Shown: positions 43,190 through 53,258, counted from the first letter of the stretch. The stretch is 64,000 nt of DNA from Pseudobutyrivibrio sp. MD2005 (GCF_000621865.1 NZ_JHXE01000001.1:124001-188000); one strand, 5' to 3'. The notes: a model not told the origin generated them from the sequence alone. Program-made: numbers and translations.

Positions 43190-44069
43190 GGGTGCAGGAG
43201 TAGCACTAATCACTCCATTCAACGAAGATGAAACCGTAAATTATGACATGCTTGGACGACTTATCGATAGACAGATTGAAGGACATACAGACGCTATTAT
43301 TGTGTGCGGCACTACAGGTGAGCCAGCCACAATGAGCGAGGAAGAAAAGCTTTCAGTCATTGATTTTACAGTAAAAAGAGTAAATCATCGCATCCCTGTA
43401 ATTGCAGGTGCAGGTGCCAACTCTACTAAGCTTGTAATTGATTTTTCAAAGAAGCTTGAAAAACTTGGTGTAGATGGACTTCTTATCGTCACACCTTTCT
43501 ACAACAAGGCCACACAGGAAGGCTTATATAAACATTATTCTACAATTGCAAAGGAAATTGACCTTCCTATCATCATGTACAATGTGCCTAGCCGTACAGG
43601 CTGCAACATCTTACCAGAAACAGCTATGAAACTTGGCCTTGAGCATAAAAATATCGTAGGCATCAAGGAAGCCAGTGGAGATATTTCTCAGATTACAAAG
43701 CTTGCCAGCCTTTGCCGCGGATGTCTTGATATTTATTCAGGAAATGATGATCAGATTATCCCAATCCTCGCACTTGGTGGAATTGGCGTAATTTCTGTAT
43801 TGTCTAACGTTGCACCACAGGGTACACACGATATGGTAATGGAGTACTTAAATGGTGATGAGAAGAAAGCAAGACGCCTTCAGCTTGATTATTTAGAATT
43901 AGTTGATGCGCTGTTTTGCGAAGTAAATCCAATCCCTGTTAAATCTACAATGAATATGTTAGGATTTAATGTAGGAAGCTTAAGACTTCCACTTACAGAG
44001 ATGGAGGAAGAGCATAAGGTGGCTATGAGCAAGTTGCTTAGCAGAATGCCACAGGAAATGCTTGCATAA
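43176..44069 (+). CDS. dapA: 4-hydroxy-tetrahydrodipicolinate synthase
   Basis: A 297-residue DapA, condensing pyruvate and aspartate semialdehyde in the diaminopimelate/lysine pathway. I choose ATG 43176, with AAGGAGG 6-7 nt upstream, so it overlaps murE by 14 nt. Features of the Schiff-base aldolase family: GTTGEPATMSEEEK, the tyrosine in MYNVPSRTGCN, and the active-site lysine in VGIKEASGD. Length is normal. It forms a meso-DAP supply group with dapF and murE. Confidence 0.96.
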   Translation: MTLFKGAGVALITPFNEDETVNYDMLGRLIDRQIEGHTDAIIVCGTTGEPATMSEEEKLSVIDFTVKRVNHRIPVIAGAGANSTKLVIDFSKKLEKLGVDGLLIVTPFYNKATQEGLYKHYSTIAKEIDLPIIMYNVPSRTGCNILPETAMKLGLEHKNIVGIKEASGDISQITKLASLCRGCLDIYSGNDDQIIPILALGGIGVISVLSNVAPQGTHDMVMEYLNGDEKKARRLQLDYLELVDALFCEVNPIPVKSTMNMLGFNVGSLRLPLTEMEEEHKVAMSKLLSRMPQEMLA

Positions 44070-44071
44070 TA

Positions 44072-44749
44072 TTGAAGGACGAATATTTCAATCCTAAGGA
44101 AACACCAATTACATTTATACTTGTGTTAGCAAATATAATTACATTTGTAGTTTTGGAATTCATGGGTGACACTACAGATGCTATTTTCATGCTCTTAAAC
44201 GGAGCCATGAATCCACACATGGTGCTTCAAAATGGTGAATGGTACAGGCTGTTCACATCTAACTTCATGCATTTTGGAATTGAACATTTGATGAATAACA
44301 TGCTCCTACTGTTTTTACTTGGACAGATATTTGAAAGAGCTGTAGGGCCAGTGCGTTATTTAGGAATTTATTTGGGGTCAGGATTATCTGGCTCCTTTTT
44401 GTCATTCTTTTATATGTGTCTAATGCGAAAGGAAGATATTGTCGCAGGCGCCTCTGGGGCGATATTTGGCATTGTTGGAGGCATGATTATAGTCATTGTC
44501 GTAAATAAGGGGCGATATAATGGTATCAGCATAAAACGAATGCTTTTTATGGCAGTACTTACATTGTATTTTGGATTTACATCGGCCGGCACAGACAATG
44601 TAGGCCACATAGGTGGCTTTGTTTCGGGGATGATTTTCACCTTTTTCAGCTATGGAATTACCACATTAATAAAGGCGGCACACGTTGATTTTAAGGGTGA
44701 AAAAACATATACTTTAAGTAGGAACGAAGACGAAGAGGGGCAAAAATGA
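44072..44749 (+). CDS. Rhomboid family intramembrane serine protease
   Basis: A 225-residue polytopic protein from the TTG at 44072, two bases after the dapA stop, with a probable coupled start. It has six hydrophobic segments with the rhomboid hallmarks: WYRLFTSNFMHFGIEHLMNNM (HxxxN-type helix 2), the catalytic serine in GASGAIFG, and the catalytic histidine in NVGHIGGFVSG. These intramembrane proteases cut transmembrane substrates; the target here is unknown. The C-terminus is a short polar tail. Its stop overlaps the next start. Confidence 0.92.
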   Translation: MKDEYFNPKETPITFILVLANIITFVVLEFMGDTTDAIFMLLNGAMNPHMVLQNGEWYRLFTSNFMHFGIEHLMNNMLLLFLLGQIFERAVGPVRYLGIYLGSGLSGSFLSFFYMCLMRKEDIVAGASGAIFGIVGGMIIVIVVNKGRYNGISIKRMLFMAVLTLYFGFTSAGTDNVGHIGGFVSGMIFTFFSYGITTLIKAAHVDFKGEKTYTLSRNEDEEGQK

Positions 44750-45738
44750 AGGTAAACATTTACTATGGCGGAAGGGGCCTTTTAGAGGATCCAACCCTAT
44801 ACGTTATCAACAAAATGGAGCAAGTGCTTACTGAACTTCAGGTTGAAGTAAAGCTCTATAACATCTATGAGCAGAAGAATGCTATCTCTATGCTTCCGCA
44901 GACACTTAAGGATGCAGATGGTATTATTTTGGCCACTACAGTTGAATGGCTTGGAATCGGCGGGTTCATGAATCAGTTTTTGGATGCATGTTGGCTGTAT
45001 GCAGATAAGACTGCCCTTTCCACTACCTACATGCAACCGGTGGTTATGTCCACAACCTACGGTGAAAGGGAAGCTATGGTTACCCTTGAAAATGCCTGGG
45101 AAATCCTTGGTGGTTTGCCATGCTCAGGCTTCTGTGGCTATGTGGAGGATGTGAAAGAATTCCGTGAAAATACGGAATATGCTCACATCATCGAAAAGAA
45201 GGTTGAGACATTGTATCGTACCATTTCTCAGCATACAAAAGGCTTGCCTACCAGCAATCAGGCTGTTACCAGAAGCATTTTGCGTACAGCTCAGCTTGAG
45301 CTTTCGCCTCAGGAAACAGAGCAGCTATCCAAGTTTGTTTCTGATGATGAATATGTTCAGACACAGAAGGCAGATATTGCGGATCTTACCAGCATGTTTA
45401 GAAATATGATGGGCCAAAAGCAGGAAGATAGCAGCAATGAATACATTAATGATTTCAAAGTTCATTTTAGGGGGAATCCAGAGTTCACTGCTAAATATCT
45501 TTTCATGATAGACGGCAAGGAGCAGCCACTTCTTGTTTGTGCAGATGGAGAGCAGATGGATTGCCGCTATGGTAAGGATGAAAATATCGATGTTTATATG
45601 AAGCTTACGGGCAACATTATGGATAACATCGTGGCAGGACGAGAGACATTCCAAAGAGCTTTTTCAGTGGGAGATATGACTGCAAAGGGCAATTTCAGAA
45701 CACTTAGAATGCTTGATGAAATATTTACTTTTAGTTAG
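44746..45738 (+). CDS. Flavodoxin-like oxidoreductase with C-terminal SCP2-like domain
   Basis: A 330-residue protein overlapping the rhomboid stop (ATGA). The first 170 residues have the flavodoxin-like fold of NADPH-dependent FMN reductases: MKVNIYYGGRG, DADGIILATTVEWLGIGG and the later CGYVEDVK. The C-terminal 100 residues (YINDFKVHFRGNPEFTAKY, then NIDVYMKLTGNIMDNIVAGR) resemble an SCP2 sterol-carrier fold, which binds lipids. The combination suggests a lipid- or quinone-related redox step, but no substrate is evident. Confidence 0.78.
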   Translation: MKVNIYYGGRGLLEDPTLYVINKMEQVLTELQVEVKLYNIYEQKNAISMLPQTLKDADGIILATTVEWLGIGGFMNQFLDACWLYADKTALSTTYMQPVVMSTTYGEREAMVTLENAWEILGGLPCSGFCGYVEDVKEFRENTEYAHIIEKKVETLYRTISQHTKGLPTSNQAVTRSILRTAQLELSPQETEQLSKFVSDDEYVQTQKADIADLTSMFRNMMGQKQEDSSNEYINDFKVHFRGNPEFTAKYLFMIDGKEQPLLVCADGEQMDCRYGKDENIDVYMKLTGNIMDNIVAGRETFQRAFSVGDMTAKGNFRTLRMLDEIFTFS

Positions 45739-45758
45739 AGACACAGGAGGATAATGAA

Positions 45759-46175
45759 ATGAAGGACAACAATTGTATTTTTTGTAAATTGGCAAATGGT
45801 GATATACCTACCAATTCAATTTACGAAGATGGAGATTTTAAAGTGATTTTGGATGCAGACCCAGCTACAAAGGGCCATGCACTTATCTTACCAAAGAACC
45901 ATTTTGCTAATCTTTTAGAGGCAGATGATGACGTTCTTGCTAAAGCACTTCCTCTTGCTAAAAAGCTTGCAAACAATATGAAGGCAAAGCTTGGATGTGC
46001 TGGAATCAACGTGGTTCAGAATAATGGAGAAGCTGCTGGACAGACAGTTCATCATCTCCATATTCACCTTATCCCTAGATATGAGGATGATCCAGATAAG
46101 ACACTCTGCGGATGGAGCCACCAGAGCTTTACAGATGAAGAGACAAAAGAAGTTGTAGAAAAATTAAGCATGTAA
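45759..46175 (+). CDS. HIT family nucleotide-binding protein
   Basis: A 138-residue histidine triad protein. The N-terminal CIFCKLANGDIPTNSIYED and the triad near the C-terminus, HHLHIHLIPRY, with the second histidine as nucleophile, are diagnostic for the HINT branch, which hydrolyses nucleoside phosphoramidates. Length is normal. It follows the flavodoxin gene by 20 nt with AGGAGG and is ended by a bidirectional terminator. Confidence 0.94.
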   Translation: MKDNNCIFCKLANGDIPTNSIYEDGDFKVILDADPATKGHALILPKNHFANLLEADDDVLAKALPLAKKLANNMKAKLGCAGINVVQNNGEAAGQTVHHLHIHLIPRYEDDPDKTLCGWSHQSFTDEETKEVVEKLSM

Positions 46176-46181
46176 ACTAAA

Positions 46182-46245
46182 AGCCCCTGTGACTATCAAA
46201 TCTAACTGAATGAAACAGTAGATTGATGGTACAGGGGCTATTTTT
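46182..46245. terminator. Bidirectional terminator between the HIT gene and murG
   Basis: Outer arms AGCCCCTGT (46182-46190) and ACAGGGGCT (46231-46239) with a second paired block (CTATCAAATCTA with TAGATTGATGG) and flanking A and T runs. Lies between convergent genes. Confidence 0.85.
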
Positions 46246-47302
46246 AACAATTCATTATCAAATCAAGAATGGTCTGATTTGCGTCTAAAAGTTTCGACTC
46301 AGCCATACGATTGATGATTTCTTCGCGACGTCCATATACGTCTTCTACAGAATTAATTAGAAGTTCGCTTGTGAGTTCTTCCTCCTGAAGAACAGTAGAG
46401 AATCCTTGCTTCTTGTAGCTTTCAGCGTTAAGTATCTGATCGCCACGACTAGCTTTTGCAGAAAGTGGAATCAGAATATTAGGAATCTTCAGAGCAAGAA
46501 TCTCGCTGATTGAATTAGCACCGGCACGGCTAATCATAAGGTCTGTCATTGCGAAAATATCGTTAAGCTGTTCACTGATAAATTCATATTGTTGATAACC
46601 AGCACGGCCAATCAATTCATTGTTGATATTTCCTTTGCCAACCAGATGAACAATCTGGAATCTCTCAAGTAATGTATCAAGTGATTCCCAAACAGCGTTG
46701 TTAATAAATTTAGAACCGATACTGCCACCCATAATAAGGATTACTGGCTTATCAGCTGAGAATCCTGTGAAAGAAAGACCAGCTTCGCGATTTCCTGAGA
46801 AAAGCTCCTTTCTAATAGGAGAGCCTGTATGTACAGCTTTGCCTTCTGGCAAGTATTCCAAGGTCTCTGGAAAATTGCAGCATACCTTAGAAGCAAAAGG
46901 AATAGCAAGCTTATTTGCAAGACCTGGAGTCATGTCGGACTCGTGGATAATGGCTGGAATATGCTGACGACCAGCAGCCATTACAACAGGTACAGAAACA
47001 AATCCGCCCTTTGAAAAAACAACATCAGGCTTTAAGTGCTTGAGCAACTGATTAGCTTCTGAAAAACCCTTTATTACTCTGAAAGGATCCGTAAAGTTTT
47101 TCCAATCAAAATATCTTCTAAGCTTTCCTGAGGAAATGCCGTAGTATGTGATGCCAGCATCTTCAACAAGCTTCTTTTCAATACCATTATATGAACCGAT
47201 ATAGGCCACATCATATCCGTGTTCTTTGAGAAGTGGAACGAGGGCCAGGTTAGGAGTGACATGTCCGGCAGTTCCGCCTCCTGTCATAACTATAGTCTTC
47301 AT
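46244..47302 (-). CDS. murG: UDP-N-acetylglucosamine transferase MurG
   Basis: A 352-residue MurG, adding GlcNAc to lipid I to form lipid II at the membrane. Visible: the N-terminal glycine-rich loop TGGGTAGHVTPNLAL (about 7-21), VFSKGGFVSVPVV, IPAIIHESDMTPGL, the UDP-GlcNAc side GSPIRKELF, and the conserved GGSIGSKFIN and ISRAGANSISEIL segments. Length matches the family. It is transcribed away from the rest of the cell-wall genes, divergent from the SleB-type hydrolase gene. Confidence 0.96.
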   Translation of the reverse strand: MKTIVMTGGGTAGHVTPNLALVPLLKEHGYDVAYIGSYNGIEKKLVEDAGITYYGISSGKLRRYFDWKNFTDPFRVIKGFSEANQLLKHLKPDVVFSKGGFVSVPVVMAAGRQHIPAIIHESDMTPGLANKLAIPFASKVCCNFPETLEYLPEGKAVHTGSPIRKELFSGNREAGLSFTGFSADKPVILIMGGSIGSKFINNAVWESLDTLLERFQIVHLVGKGNINNELIGRAGYQQYEFISEQLNDIFAMTDLMISRAGANSISEILALKIPNILIPLSAKASRGDQILNAESYKKQGFSTVLQEEELTSELLINSVEDVYGRREEIINRMAESKLLDANQTILDLIMNC

Positions 47303-47401
47303 AATATAAAACCTCTTATTTTAATAAGTAATAATCAAACAATCTAATCATAGCAAGTCGACTAAAAAAGTCAAATATGAGGGTGACAAAAACCGCAAAA
47401 T

Positions 47402-47430
47402 TTGACTTTTAATTGTAATAATGTTATAGT
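47402..47430 (+). promoter_or_regulatory. Sigma-A promoter of the SleB-type gene
   Basis: TTGACT (47402-47407), 17 bp and TATAGT (47425-47430), 59 bp before the start codon at 47489. Confidence 0.78.
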
Positions 47431-47488
47431 AACAGCCGTAACAAGTTTGTAACAAATAGAAAACTTTTGTAAAAAAGCGCGGAGGCTT

Positions 47489-48697
47489 ATGATTAAATTA
47501 AAAGAAAATCTTTCTGTTATGTATGCTAAGAATAGAAAACATATTAACAAACGCAGCATGCAGTCAGGAGCTCTTGCATTAGCAACAATACTTTTATTCA
47601 CAGGTGCATACACATGCGCACCTAAGAAGGTAAGCACAACTGTTGAGGTGAAGCCAGCTAGTACAGCAGGTGTATTTTCAGCAGTATCAGCAATGGAGCT
47701 TCAGGCAGGAGATACAGATATCGTATATGCATCTGCAGATGTTTCTGTAGTTGCTGCTACAACTGATCAGGTTGAGCCAGAATTAGCAGACGCTTATGAT
47801 GAGTGGGCTGATAAGGTTATGGCGACTGTAGATGATTATCTCTACATTCGTTCAGAAGCTAACGGTGATTCAGAGGCCGTTGCAAAGCTTCGCTCAGGCG
47901 ATGTTGCTACACTTGTAGATGTATTTGATGGTTGGTATGAAATTGAGTCAGGCAATGCTCATGGTTTTGTATCAGCAGATTATTGTGTAACAGGTATTGA
48001 AGCATATGAGTATGCCCTTGATATTTGCAGCTCATACGCTACAACAGATGTTGCAGGACTTCGTATTCGTGAAGAAGCATCTGAGGATGCTAAGATATTA
48101 AAGGTTGTTTCTCAGGGCACAAAGCTTGTAGTTGATGCCGATGTAGAAGCAGTTGATGGCTGGGTAGCAGTTTCTGATGGTAATGTATCAGGCTTTGTTA
48201 AGGCTGAATACGTTCAGGTAGATATGGAGACTGGTGAGGCTATCACATTAGAGGAAGAAGCTGAGGCAAAGGCCGCAGCTGAAGAAGCAGCTCGTCAGGC
48301 TGAAGAGGCAGCAAAGGCTGCTAAGGAGCAGGCCGAAGCAGCTGCAGCAGCAAATCAGGCAGTTGTTGATTCTGCAGATGATGTTGCGTTACTTGCAGCA
48401 ATCATTCAGATTGAAGCTGGTAATGAAGGATATGAGGGACAGGTTGCAGTTGGTGCAGTTGTTATGAACCGTGTTCACAGCGGTGCATATCCAAACTCAG
48501 TTAATGGCGTAATTTTTGCTAGAGGACAGTTCTCTACATCACGTATGTCATCAGTTCTTTCAAGAGGACCAAAGGCATCATGTGTACAGGCTGCTCAGGA
48601 GGCGCTTGCAGGTTCTGACCCAACAGGTGGATTAACACACTTTAGACGTGCAGGTTCAAAAGAAGGCCTTATTATCGGCAACCACGTTTTCTACTAA
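47489..48697 (+). CDS. SH3-domain cell wall hydrolase (SleB/CwlJ-type)
   Basis: A 402-residue exported protein. A basic N-terminus and hydrophobic segment (about 26-42, GALALATILLFTGAYTC) act as signal or anchor. Two bacterial SH3 domains follow (about 112-168 and 180-245; DDYLYIRSEANGDSEAVAKL and GLRIREEASEDAKILKVV), then an Ala/Glu-rich coiled coil (about 253-292). The C-terminal 105 residues are a SleB-type hydrolase_2 domain: LAAIIQIEAGNEGYEGQVAV with the catalytic-type Glu, VGAVVMNRVHSGAYP and a final GLIIGNHVFY. In non-spore contexts such enzymes cut peptidoglycan in growth; SH3 modules bind the wall. Confidence 0.9.
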   Translation: MIKLKENLSVMYAKNRKHINKRSMQSGALALATILLFTGAYTCAPKKVSTTVEVKPASTAGVFSAVSAMELQAGDTDIVYASADVSVVAATTDQVEPELADAYDEWADKVMATVDDYLYIRSEANGDSEAVAKLRSGDVATLVDVFDGWYEIESGNAHGFVSADYCVTGIEAYEYALDICSSYATTDVAGLRIREEASEDAKILKVVSQGTKLVVDADVEAVDGWVAVSDGNVSGFVKAEYVQVDMETGEAITLEEEAEAKAAAEEAARQAEEAAKAAKEQAEAAAAANQAVVDSADDVALLAAIIQIEAGNEGYEGQVAVGAVVMNRVHSGAYPNSVNGVIFARGQFSTSRMSSVLSRGPKASCVQAAQEALAGSDPTGGLTHFRRAGSKEGLIIGNHVFY

Positions 48698-48711
48698 AAT
48701 AAGCACTTTTG

Positions 48712-48745
48712 GAGTCTTTGGGGGTTTCCCTAAAGGCTCTTTTGT
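48712..48745 (+). terminator. Terminator after the SleB-type gene
   Basis: Stem GAGTCTTTGGGG with CCCTAAAGGCTC (a T-G wobble and a mismatch) and a T-rich tail (TTTTGTTTT). Confidence 0.8.
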
Positions 48746-48784
48746 TTTATACTTAGATAAAATTTGATTTCAGGAGGGTGCGTT

Positions 48785-49783
48785 ATGGACTTAAAGGGAA
48801 AGAACTTTTTAAAAATGCTTGATTTTACTTCAGAGGAAATAGAGGGACTCGTTGATTTATCTCTCAGACTCAAAGAAGAAAAGAAGCAGGGAAAGTCGCA
48901 GGCTAGTTATTTAGAGGGCAAGAATATTGCACTTATTTTTGAGAAGACTTCCACACGTACCCGTTGTTCGTTTGAAGTGGCAGCTCACGATATGGGCGCA
49001 CATGTTACATATCTTGATCCATCTGGTTCACAGATTGGCAAGAAAGAATCAATTGCAGACACAGCTCGAGTTTTAGGCCGCATGTATGATGGAATCGAAT
49101 ACCGAGGTTTTGAGCAGACAATCGTAGAAGACCTTGCAAAATTTGCTTGTGTTCCTGTTTGGAATGGTCTTACAAACGAATCACATCCAACTCAGATGAT
49201 AGCAGATATGATGACTATCAAAGAGCATTTTGGAAAGCTTAAAGGCATCAAGTTCGTATACATGGGCGATGCCAGATACAACATGGGCAATTCATTAATG
49301 GTTACTTGCGCAAAGCTTGGAATGGATTTTGTTGCATGTACTAATAAGAAATATTTCCCAGAGAGCTGGCTTGTAGAAAAGAGCCAGGAAATTGCAAAGG
49401 AAACAGGAGCAACTATCACACTTACAGAAGATGTTGCAGAAGCATGTAAGGATGCTGATGTAATCTACACAGATGTATGGGTATCAATGGGCGAGCCTGA
49501 TGAAGTATGGGAAGAGCGTATCAAGGAGCTTAGCCCATATCAGGTAAATGCAAAGGCTTTCTCTTATGCAAAGGATAATGCAAAGTTTATGCACTGCCTT
49601 CCTGCATTCCATGATTTAAACACTACAATCGGCAAGCAGATTCATGAGAAGTTTGGCATCGATTGCATGGAAGTTACAGACGAAATATTTGAAAGTGAGC
49701 GTTCAATTGTCTTTGATGAGGCAGAGAATCGTATGCATTCAATTAAGGCAGTTATGTACGCAACATTAGGAAATGCTAGATAA
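48785..49783 (+). CDS. argF: Ornithine carbamoyltransferase
   Basis: A 332-residue OTCase, making citrulline from ornithine and carbamoyl phosphate in arginine synthesis (or the reverse in the deiminase pathway). I choose ATG 48785, with AGGAGG 7 nt upstream, over the TTG at 48764. Diagnostic motifs: STRTR (56-60) for carbamoyl phosphate, the HPTQ motif in [12 protein letters not shown], and HCLPAFHD containing the ornithine-site cysteine. No other arginine genes are near. Its 3' end overlaps birA by 11 nt. Confidence 0.96.
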   Translation: MDLKGKNFLKMLDFTSEEIEGLVDLSLRLKEEKKQGKSQASYLEGKNIALIFEKTSTRTRCSFEVAAHDMGAHVTYLDPSGSQIGKKESIADTARVLGRMYDGIEYRGFEQTIVEDLAKFACVPVWNGLTNESHPTQMIADMMTIKEHFGKLKGIKFVYMGDARYNMGNSLMVTCAKLGMDFVACTNKKYFPESWLVEKSQEIAKETGATITLTEDVAEACKDADVIYTDVWVSMGEPDEVWEERIKELSPYQVNAKAFSYAKDNAKFMHCLPAFHDLNTTIGKQIHEKFGIDCMEVTDEIFESERSIVFDEAENRMHSIKAVMYATLGNAR

Positions 49784-50546
49784 TATACAGTATGAGTATT
49801 TTGAATCGGTAGATTCGACAAATGATAAAATAAAACAAAGAGCGCGAGGCGAGGCTGCTGAGGGGCTTGTGATTTCGGCAGGCACACAGACAGCAGGAAA
49901 AGGCCGCGTAGGTCGTAAATGGGAATCACCAAAGAATGATTCCATTGCAACATCTATTTTGCTTCGCCCAGACAGCATGCCGCTAGAGGCTGTTCCTACA
50001 GTCACCGTAGTTGCAGCTATGGCTGTAAGGGATGCGCTATATTCTCTTTATAATTTAGACGGCAAAATAAAATGGCCAAATGATATAGTCCTAAACGGTA
50101 AAAAGATATGTGGCATTCTTACAGAGATGGAGTTGAAGGATGGCAAGCCATGGTTTGTGGTTGTTGGAATTGGTGTTAATGTACACAATCGCCAATTTGA
50201 TGACGATATTGCCTTTAAAGCTACATCAGTTGACCTTGAGCTTGAAAAGCTCGGGGCAGCTCAAAGGGGCCACAGGGCAGAATTGACTAGAGCTATTTGG
50301 GAAAGCTTCAAGAAATATTACAATATCTTCATTAAGACCCAGGATATGTCAGGATTAAAGGGAGAATACGAATCACATCTTGCCAACTTGGGAGAACGTG
50401 TTAGAATAGAAGCTCAGGAAAAATCCTATGAAGCAATCGCCATAGGCATTACTGATAAGGGCGAACTTATCATTGAAGCAAGTGGTGAGAGAAAAATAAT
50501 TAGAACAGGAGAGGTCTCAGTCAGAGGCATCTATGGCTACGTATAA
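49773..50546 (+). CDS. birA: Biotin--[acetyl-CoA-carboxylase] ligase
   Basis: A 257-residue biotin protein ligase. Catalytic-domain motifs are clear: [13 protein letters not shown], the [12 protein letters not shown] adenylate loop (about 43-54), [19 protein letters not shown] and [12 protein letters not shown]. The N-terminal DNA-binding domain of E. coli BirA is missing, so it is a group I enzyme that does not repress genes directly. It overlaps argF by 11 nt and abuts the DUF6145 gene. Confidence 0.94.
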   Translation: MLDNIQYEYFESVDSTNDKIKQRARGEAAEGLVISAGTQTAGKGRVGRKWESPKNDSIATSILLRPDSMPLEAVPTVTVVAAMAVRDALYSLYNLDGKIKWPNDIVLNGKKICGILTEMELKDGKPWFVVVGIGVNVHNRQFDDDIAFKATSVDLELEKLGAAQRGHRAELTRAIWESFKKYYNIFIKTQDMSGLKGEYESHLANLGERVRIEAQEKSYEAIAIGITDKGELIIEASGERKIIRTGEVSVRGIYGYV

Positions 50547-50872
50547 TGGAAGAAGAAACAGTACTTTGCGGCGCTAGCTGCTATACAAAGAAATTTTATC
50601 TGAACCCAGATTTTGAAGGGTTACCTCCTATGATAAAGGATGAGCTTAAAATCTTATGTGTTATGTACACAGAAGAAGTAAGCGGTACAATCCAGATGAT
50701 ATACGAGGAAGACGGCACACTCAGAATCGAAGTGGATCACAATGAGGATGATTTGCTTTATGATGAGATTGGCTCGGCCTTAGAGGTTAAGCGTATGCAG
50801 CGCGAACGCACAGAATTATTTGAGGCGCTGGAAACATATTACAAGGTAGTTTTTCTAGGGGAGGGACTCTAA
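50546..50872 (+). CDS. DUF6145-type small protein
   Basis: A 108-residue acidic protein with no signal or membrane segment. It starts [20 protein letters not shown], contains [22 protein letters not shown] and ends in a helix ([20 protein letters not shown]). I associate it with DUF6145, a Lachnospiraceae family found next to birA and coaX. Function unknown. Start and stop overlap neighbouring genes (TAATG at 50546 and 50872), so translation is coupled with birA and coaX. Confidence 0.7.
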   Translation: MEEETVLCGASCYTKKFYLNPDFEGLPPMIKDELKILCVMYTEEVSGTIQMIYEEDGTLRIEVDHNEDDLLYDEIGSALEVKRMQRERTELFEALETYYKVVFLGEGL

Positions 50873-51642
50873 TGTTACTTACAATCGATGTTGGAAATAC
50901 AAATATTACAATGGGTGTATTTTCTGGAGAGGAGCTTTTAGGCAACTTCCGTATCACCACTAAAATCAATAGAACATCAGATGAATTTGGAATAGTAATA
51001 AAGGATATTCTTCGTTCAAATGATTTGGATGCGTCTGCAATTGATGATGTTATCATCGCATCAGTTGTGCCAAACGTAATGCACTCACTAACAAGTTCTA
51101 TCATCAAATATTTCGATATTCAGCCTATTATTGTTGAGGCAGGAATTAAGACTGGTATTCGTATTGCTACAGAAAATCCAAAGCAGATTGGTGCAGATAG
51201 AATCGTAGATGCAGCAGGTGCTTATGATTTGTACGGTGGCCCAGTTCTTGTAATCGATTACGGAACAGCTACAACTTACGATTTGGTTGATGCAAACGGA
51301 GCTTTTGTATCAGGTGTTACAGCACCTGGTATCAGAATCAGTGCCAAGGCTTTGTGGCAGGATGCTGCTAAGCTTCCAGAAATCGAAATTAAAAAGCCAG
51401 AAAAGATTCTTGCAAAAGAAACTATTTCTTCAATGCAGGCTGGTCTTGTATATGGTCAGATTGGTCAGACAGAATACATTGTTAAGCACATGATAGAAGA
51501 AAGTGGTTATGAGGATGTAAAGGTCGTTGCTACAGGCGGCTTAGGCAATCTTATTTCCAGCGAGACTCAGTGTATAGATATTTACAATCCAAATCTTACA
51601 CTTTATGGAATGAAATTTATTTACGATAAGCAAAAAAGATAA
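50872..51642 (+). CDS. coaX: Type III pantothenate kinase
   Basis: A 256-residue CoaX, the first step of CoA synthesis from pantothenate. ASKHA-fold motifs: the phosphate loop [14 protein letters not shown] at the N-terminus, [31 protein letters not shown] and [11 protein letters not shown] near the C-terminus. Type III enzymes replace CoaA in many Firmicutes. It starts at the stop codon of the DUF6145 gene and ends at the start of dusB, so the five genes argF-birA-DUF6145-coaX-dusB look like one operon. Confidence 0.94.
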   Translation: MLLTIDVGNTNITMGVFSGEELLGNFRITTKINRTSDEFGIVIKDILRSNDLDASAIDDVIIASVVPNVMHSLTSSIIKYFDIQPIIVEAGIKTGIRIATENPKQIGADRIVDAAGAYDLYGGPVLVIDYGTATTYDLVDANGAFVSGVTAPGIRISAKALWQDAAKLPEIEIKKPEKILAKETISSMQAGLVYGQIGQTEYIVKHMIEESGYEDVKVVATGGLGNLISSETQCIDIYNPNLTLYGMKFIYDKQKR

Positions 51643-52616
51643 TGATAAATAAGTTAAAAATCGGAAACGTAGAATTAGAAAACAATTTGATTTTAGCACC
51701 AATGGCAGGCGTTACTGACCTGCCATTTCGTTTGCTGTGCAAGGAGCAGGGGGCAGCCTTATGTTGCATGGAAATGGTCAGTGCAAAGGGAATCTATTAC
51801 AACAATAAAAACACAGAGAGCCTGCTTACTGTTGATGAAAGAGAACGTCCGGTAAGCCTACAACTATTCGGGTCAGATCCAGATATCATGGCTGCCATGG
51901 CGGCAAAAATCGAGCATCGTAATTTCGATATACTTGATATCAATATGGGATGCCCTGTGCCAAAGGTTGTAAACAACGGCGATGGCTCAGCACTTATGAA
52001 GAACCCTAAGCTGGCAGGTGAAATCATCGAAAAGATGGTTAAGGCTATAAAAAAGCCTGTTACTGTCAAGATTAGAAAAGGGTTTGATGATGACCATATC
52101 AATGCTGTTGAGATGGCTCATATTGCACAGGAATCAGGGGCTGCGGCAGTAGCGGTTCACGGTCGCACAAGAGAACAATATTACTCCGGCAAAGCTGATT
52201 GGAGCATCATCGCAGACGTAAAGGCTGCGGTATCTATACCAGTTATCGGTAATGGAGATATTTTGGATGCTAAGGATGTCATAGCCATGCATGAGCAGAC
52301 AGGCTGTGATGGATTCATGATTGGAAGAGGGGCCCAGGGTAATCCTTGGATTTTCCATCAGATATTGCACTATTTTGAAACTGGTGAGCTGATAGGCAAG
52401 CCACCAATGGAGGAGATGGTCAAAACAATGCTTCGCCATGCAAAGCTTCAAATAGAGTTTAAGGGCGATTACCTTGGTATCAGAGAAATGCGCAAGCATG
52501 CAGCATGGTACACAGCTGGTTATAAGGGCGCCAGCAAGCTTAGAGGCCAGATAAATGATGTGGAATCATATGAAGAATTAGAAGAGTTATTTAAAAGATT
52601 TCTCAGCAAATTTTAA
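51642..52616 (+). CDS. dusB: tRNA-dihydrouridine synthase (DusB-type)
   Basis: A 324-residue flavoenzyme that reduces uridine in tRNA to dihydrouridine. Visible motifs: NLILAPMAGVTDLPFRLLC, EMVSAKGIYY, INMGCPVPKVVNNGDGSALM with the catalytic cysteine, HGRTREQYYSGKADW, PVIGNGDI and GFMIGRGAQGNPWIF. These fit the DusB/Dus group of Firmicutes. The ATG overlaps the coaX stop (TAATG). A hairpin GAACTC/GAGTTC just downstream may end transcription. Confidence 0.93.
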   Translation: MINKLKIGNVELENNLILAPMAGVTDLPFRLLCKEQGAALCCMEMVSAKGIYYNNKNTESLLTVDERERPVSLQLFGSDPDIMAAMAAKIEHRNFDILDINMGCPVPKVVNNGDGSALMKNPKLAGEIIEKMVKAIKKPVTVKIRKGFDDDHINAVEMAHIAQESGAAAVAVHGRTREQYYSGKADWSIIADVKAAVSIPVIGNGDILDAKDVIAMHEQTGCDGFMIGRGAQGNPWIFHQILHYFETGELIGKPPMEEMVKTMLRHAKLQIEFKGDYLGIREMRKHAAWYTAGYKGASKLRGQINDVESYEELEELFKRFLSKF

Positions 52617-52643
52617 ATAAACTATGAACTCAAGGTGGAGTTC

Positions 52644-52672
52644 TTGACATCAATTTACCTGTGGCTTATAAT
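52644..52672 (+). promoter_or_regulatory. Perfect-consensus promoter of greA
   Basis: TTGACA (52644-52649), exactly 17 bp, TATAAT (52667-52672). Both hexamers are perfect consensus. A small inverted repeat GAACTC(N6)GAGTTC (52626-52643) touches the -35 box and may be the dusB terminator or an operator. Confidence 0.9.
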
Positions 52673-52758
52673 TCACTAAGTTACTGAATTTATTAGATTT
52701 TTTAATACGTAAAATCTTTTCAAATACAAACAAAATCCAGAGGGAAAGGAACCAAGAT

Positions 52759-53238
52759 ATGGAAGCAAAGAAGAATTTACTTACAGCCGAAGGACTTAAG
52801 ATATTAGAGGACGAATTAGAGGATTTAAAGGTCAATAGACGAAAAGAAGTTTCTCAGAAGATTAAGGAAGCCAGAGAGCAGGGCGACCTTTCAGAGAACG
52901 CTGAGTACGATGCAGCTAAGGATGAGCAGCGTGATATCGAAGCGCGTATCGAGGAAATCGAGAAGATCCTTAAGAATGCAGAAGTAGTTACAGATGAGCA
53001 TGACACTAAGAACATCAATATTGGTTGGACAGTTACACTTCTTGACGTAGAGTTCGATGAGGAGACAGAATACAGAATCGTTGGTTCAACAGAGGCTAAC
53101 AGCCTTAAGGGTAAGATTTCAAACGAGTCTCCAGTAGGAAAGGCAATTCTTGGACATAAAAAGGGTGATACAGTTACAGTAGAGACTGAATCTGGTGAGT
53201 TCCAGTACAAGATTATTGCAGCTAAGAAGACAAAGTAA
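52759..53238 (+). CDS. greA: Transcription elongation factor GreA
   Basis: A 159-residue GreA, which rescues backtracked RNA polymerase. The N-terminal coiled coil (residues about 8-75) includes LTAEGLKILEDELEDLKVNR and the acidic tip ENAEYDAAKDEQ (aspartate and glutamate at the catalytic tip). The C-terminal FKBP-like domain has VGSTEANSLKGKISNESPVG and ILGHKKGDTVTVE. Length and motifs are normal. A single-gene unit with its own consensus promoter and terminator. Confidence 0.97.
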   Translation: MEAKKNLLTAEGLKILEDELEDLKVNRRKEVSQKIKEAREQGDLSENAEYDAAKDEQRDIEARIEEIEKILKNAEVVTDEHDTKNINIGWTVTLLDVEFDEETEYRIVGSTEANSLKGKISNESPVGKAILGHKKGDTVTVETESGEFQYKIIAAKKTK

Positions 53239-53258
53239 TTAGACTATGTTTATTTAAG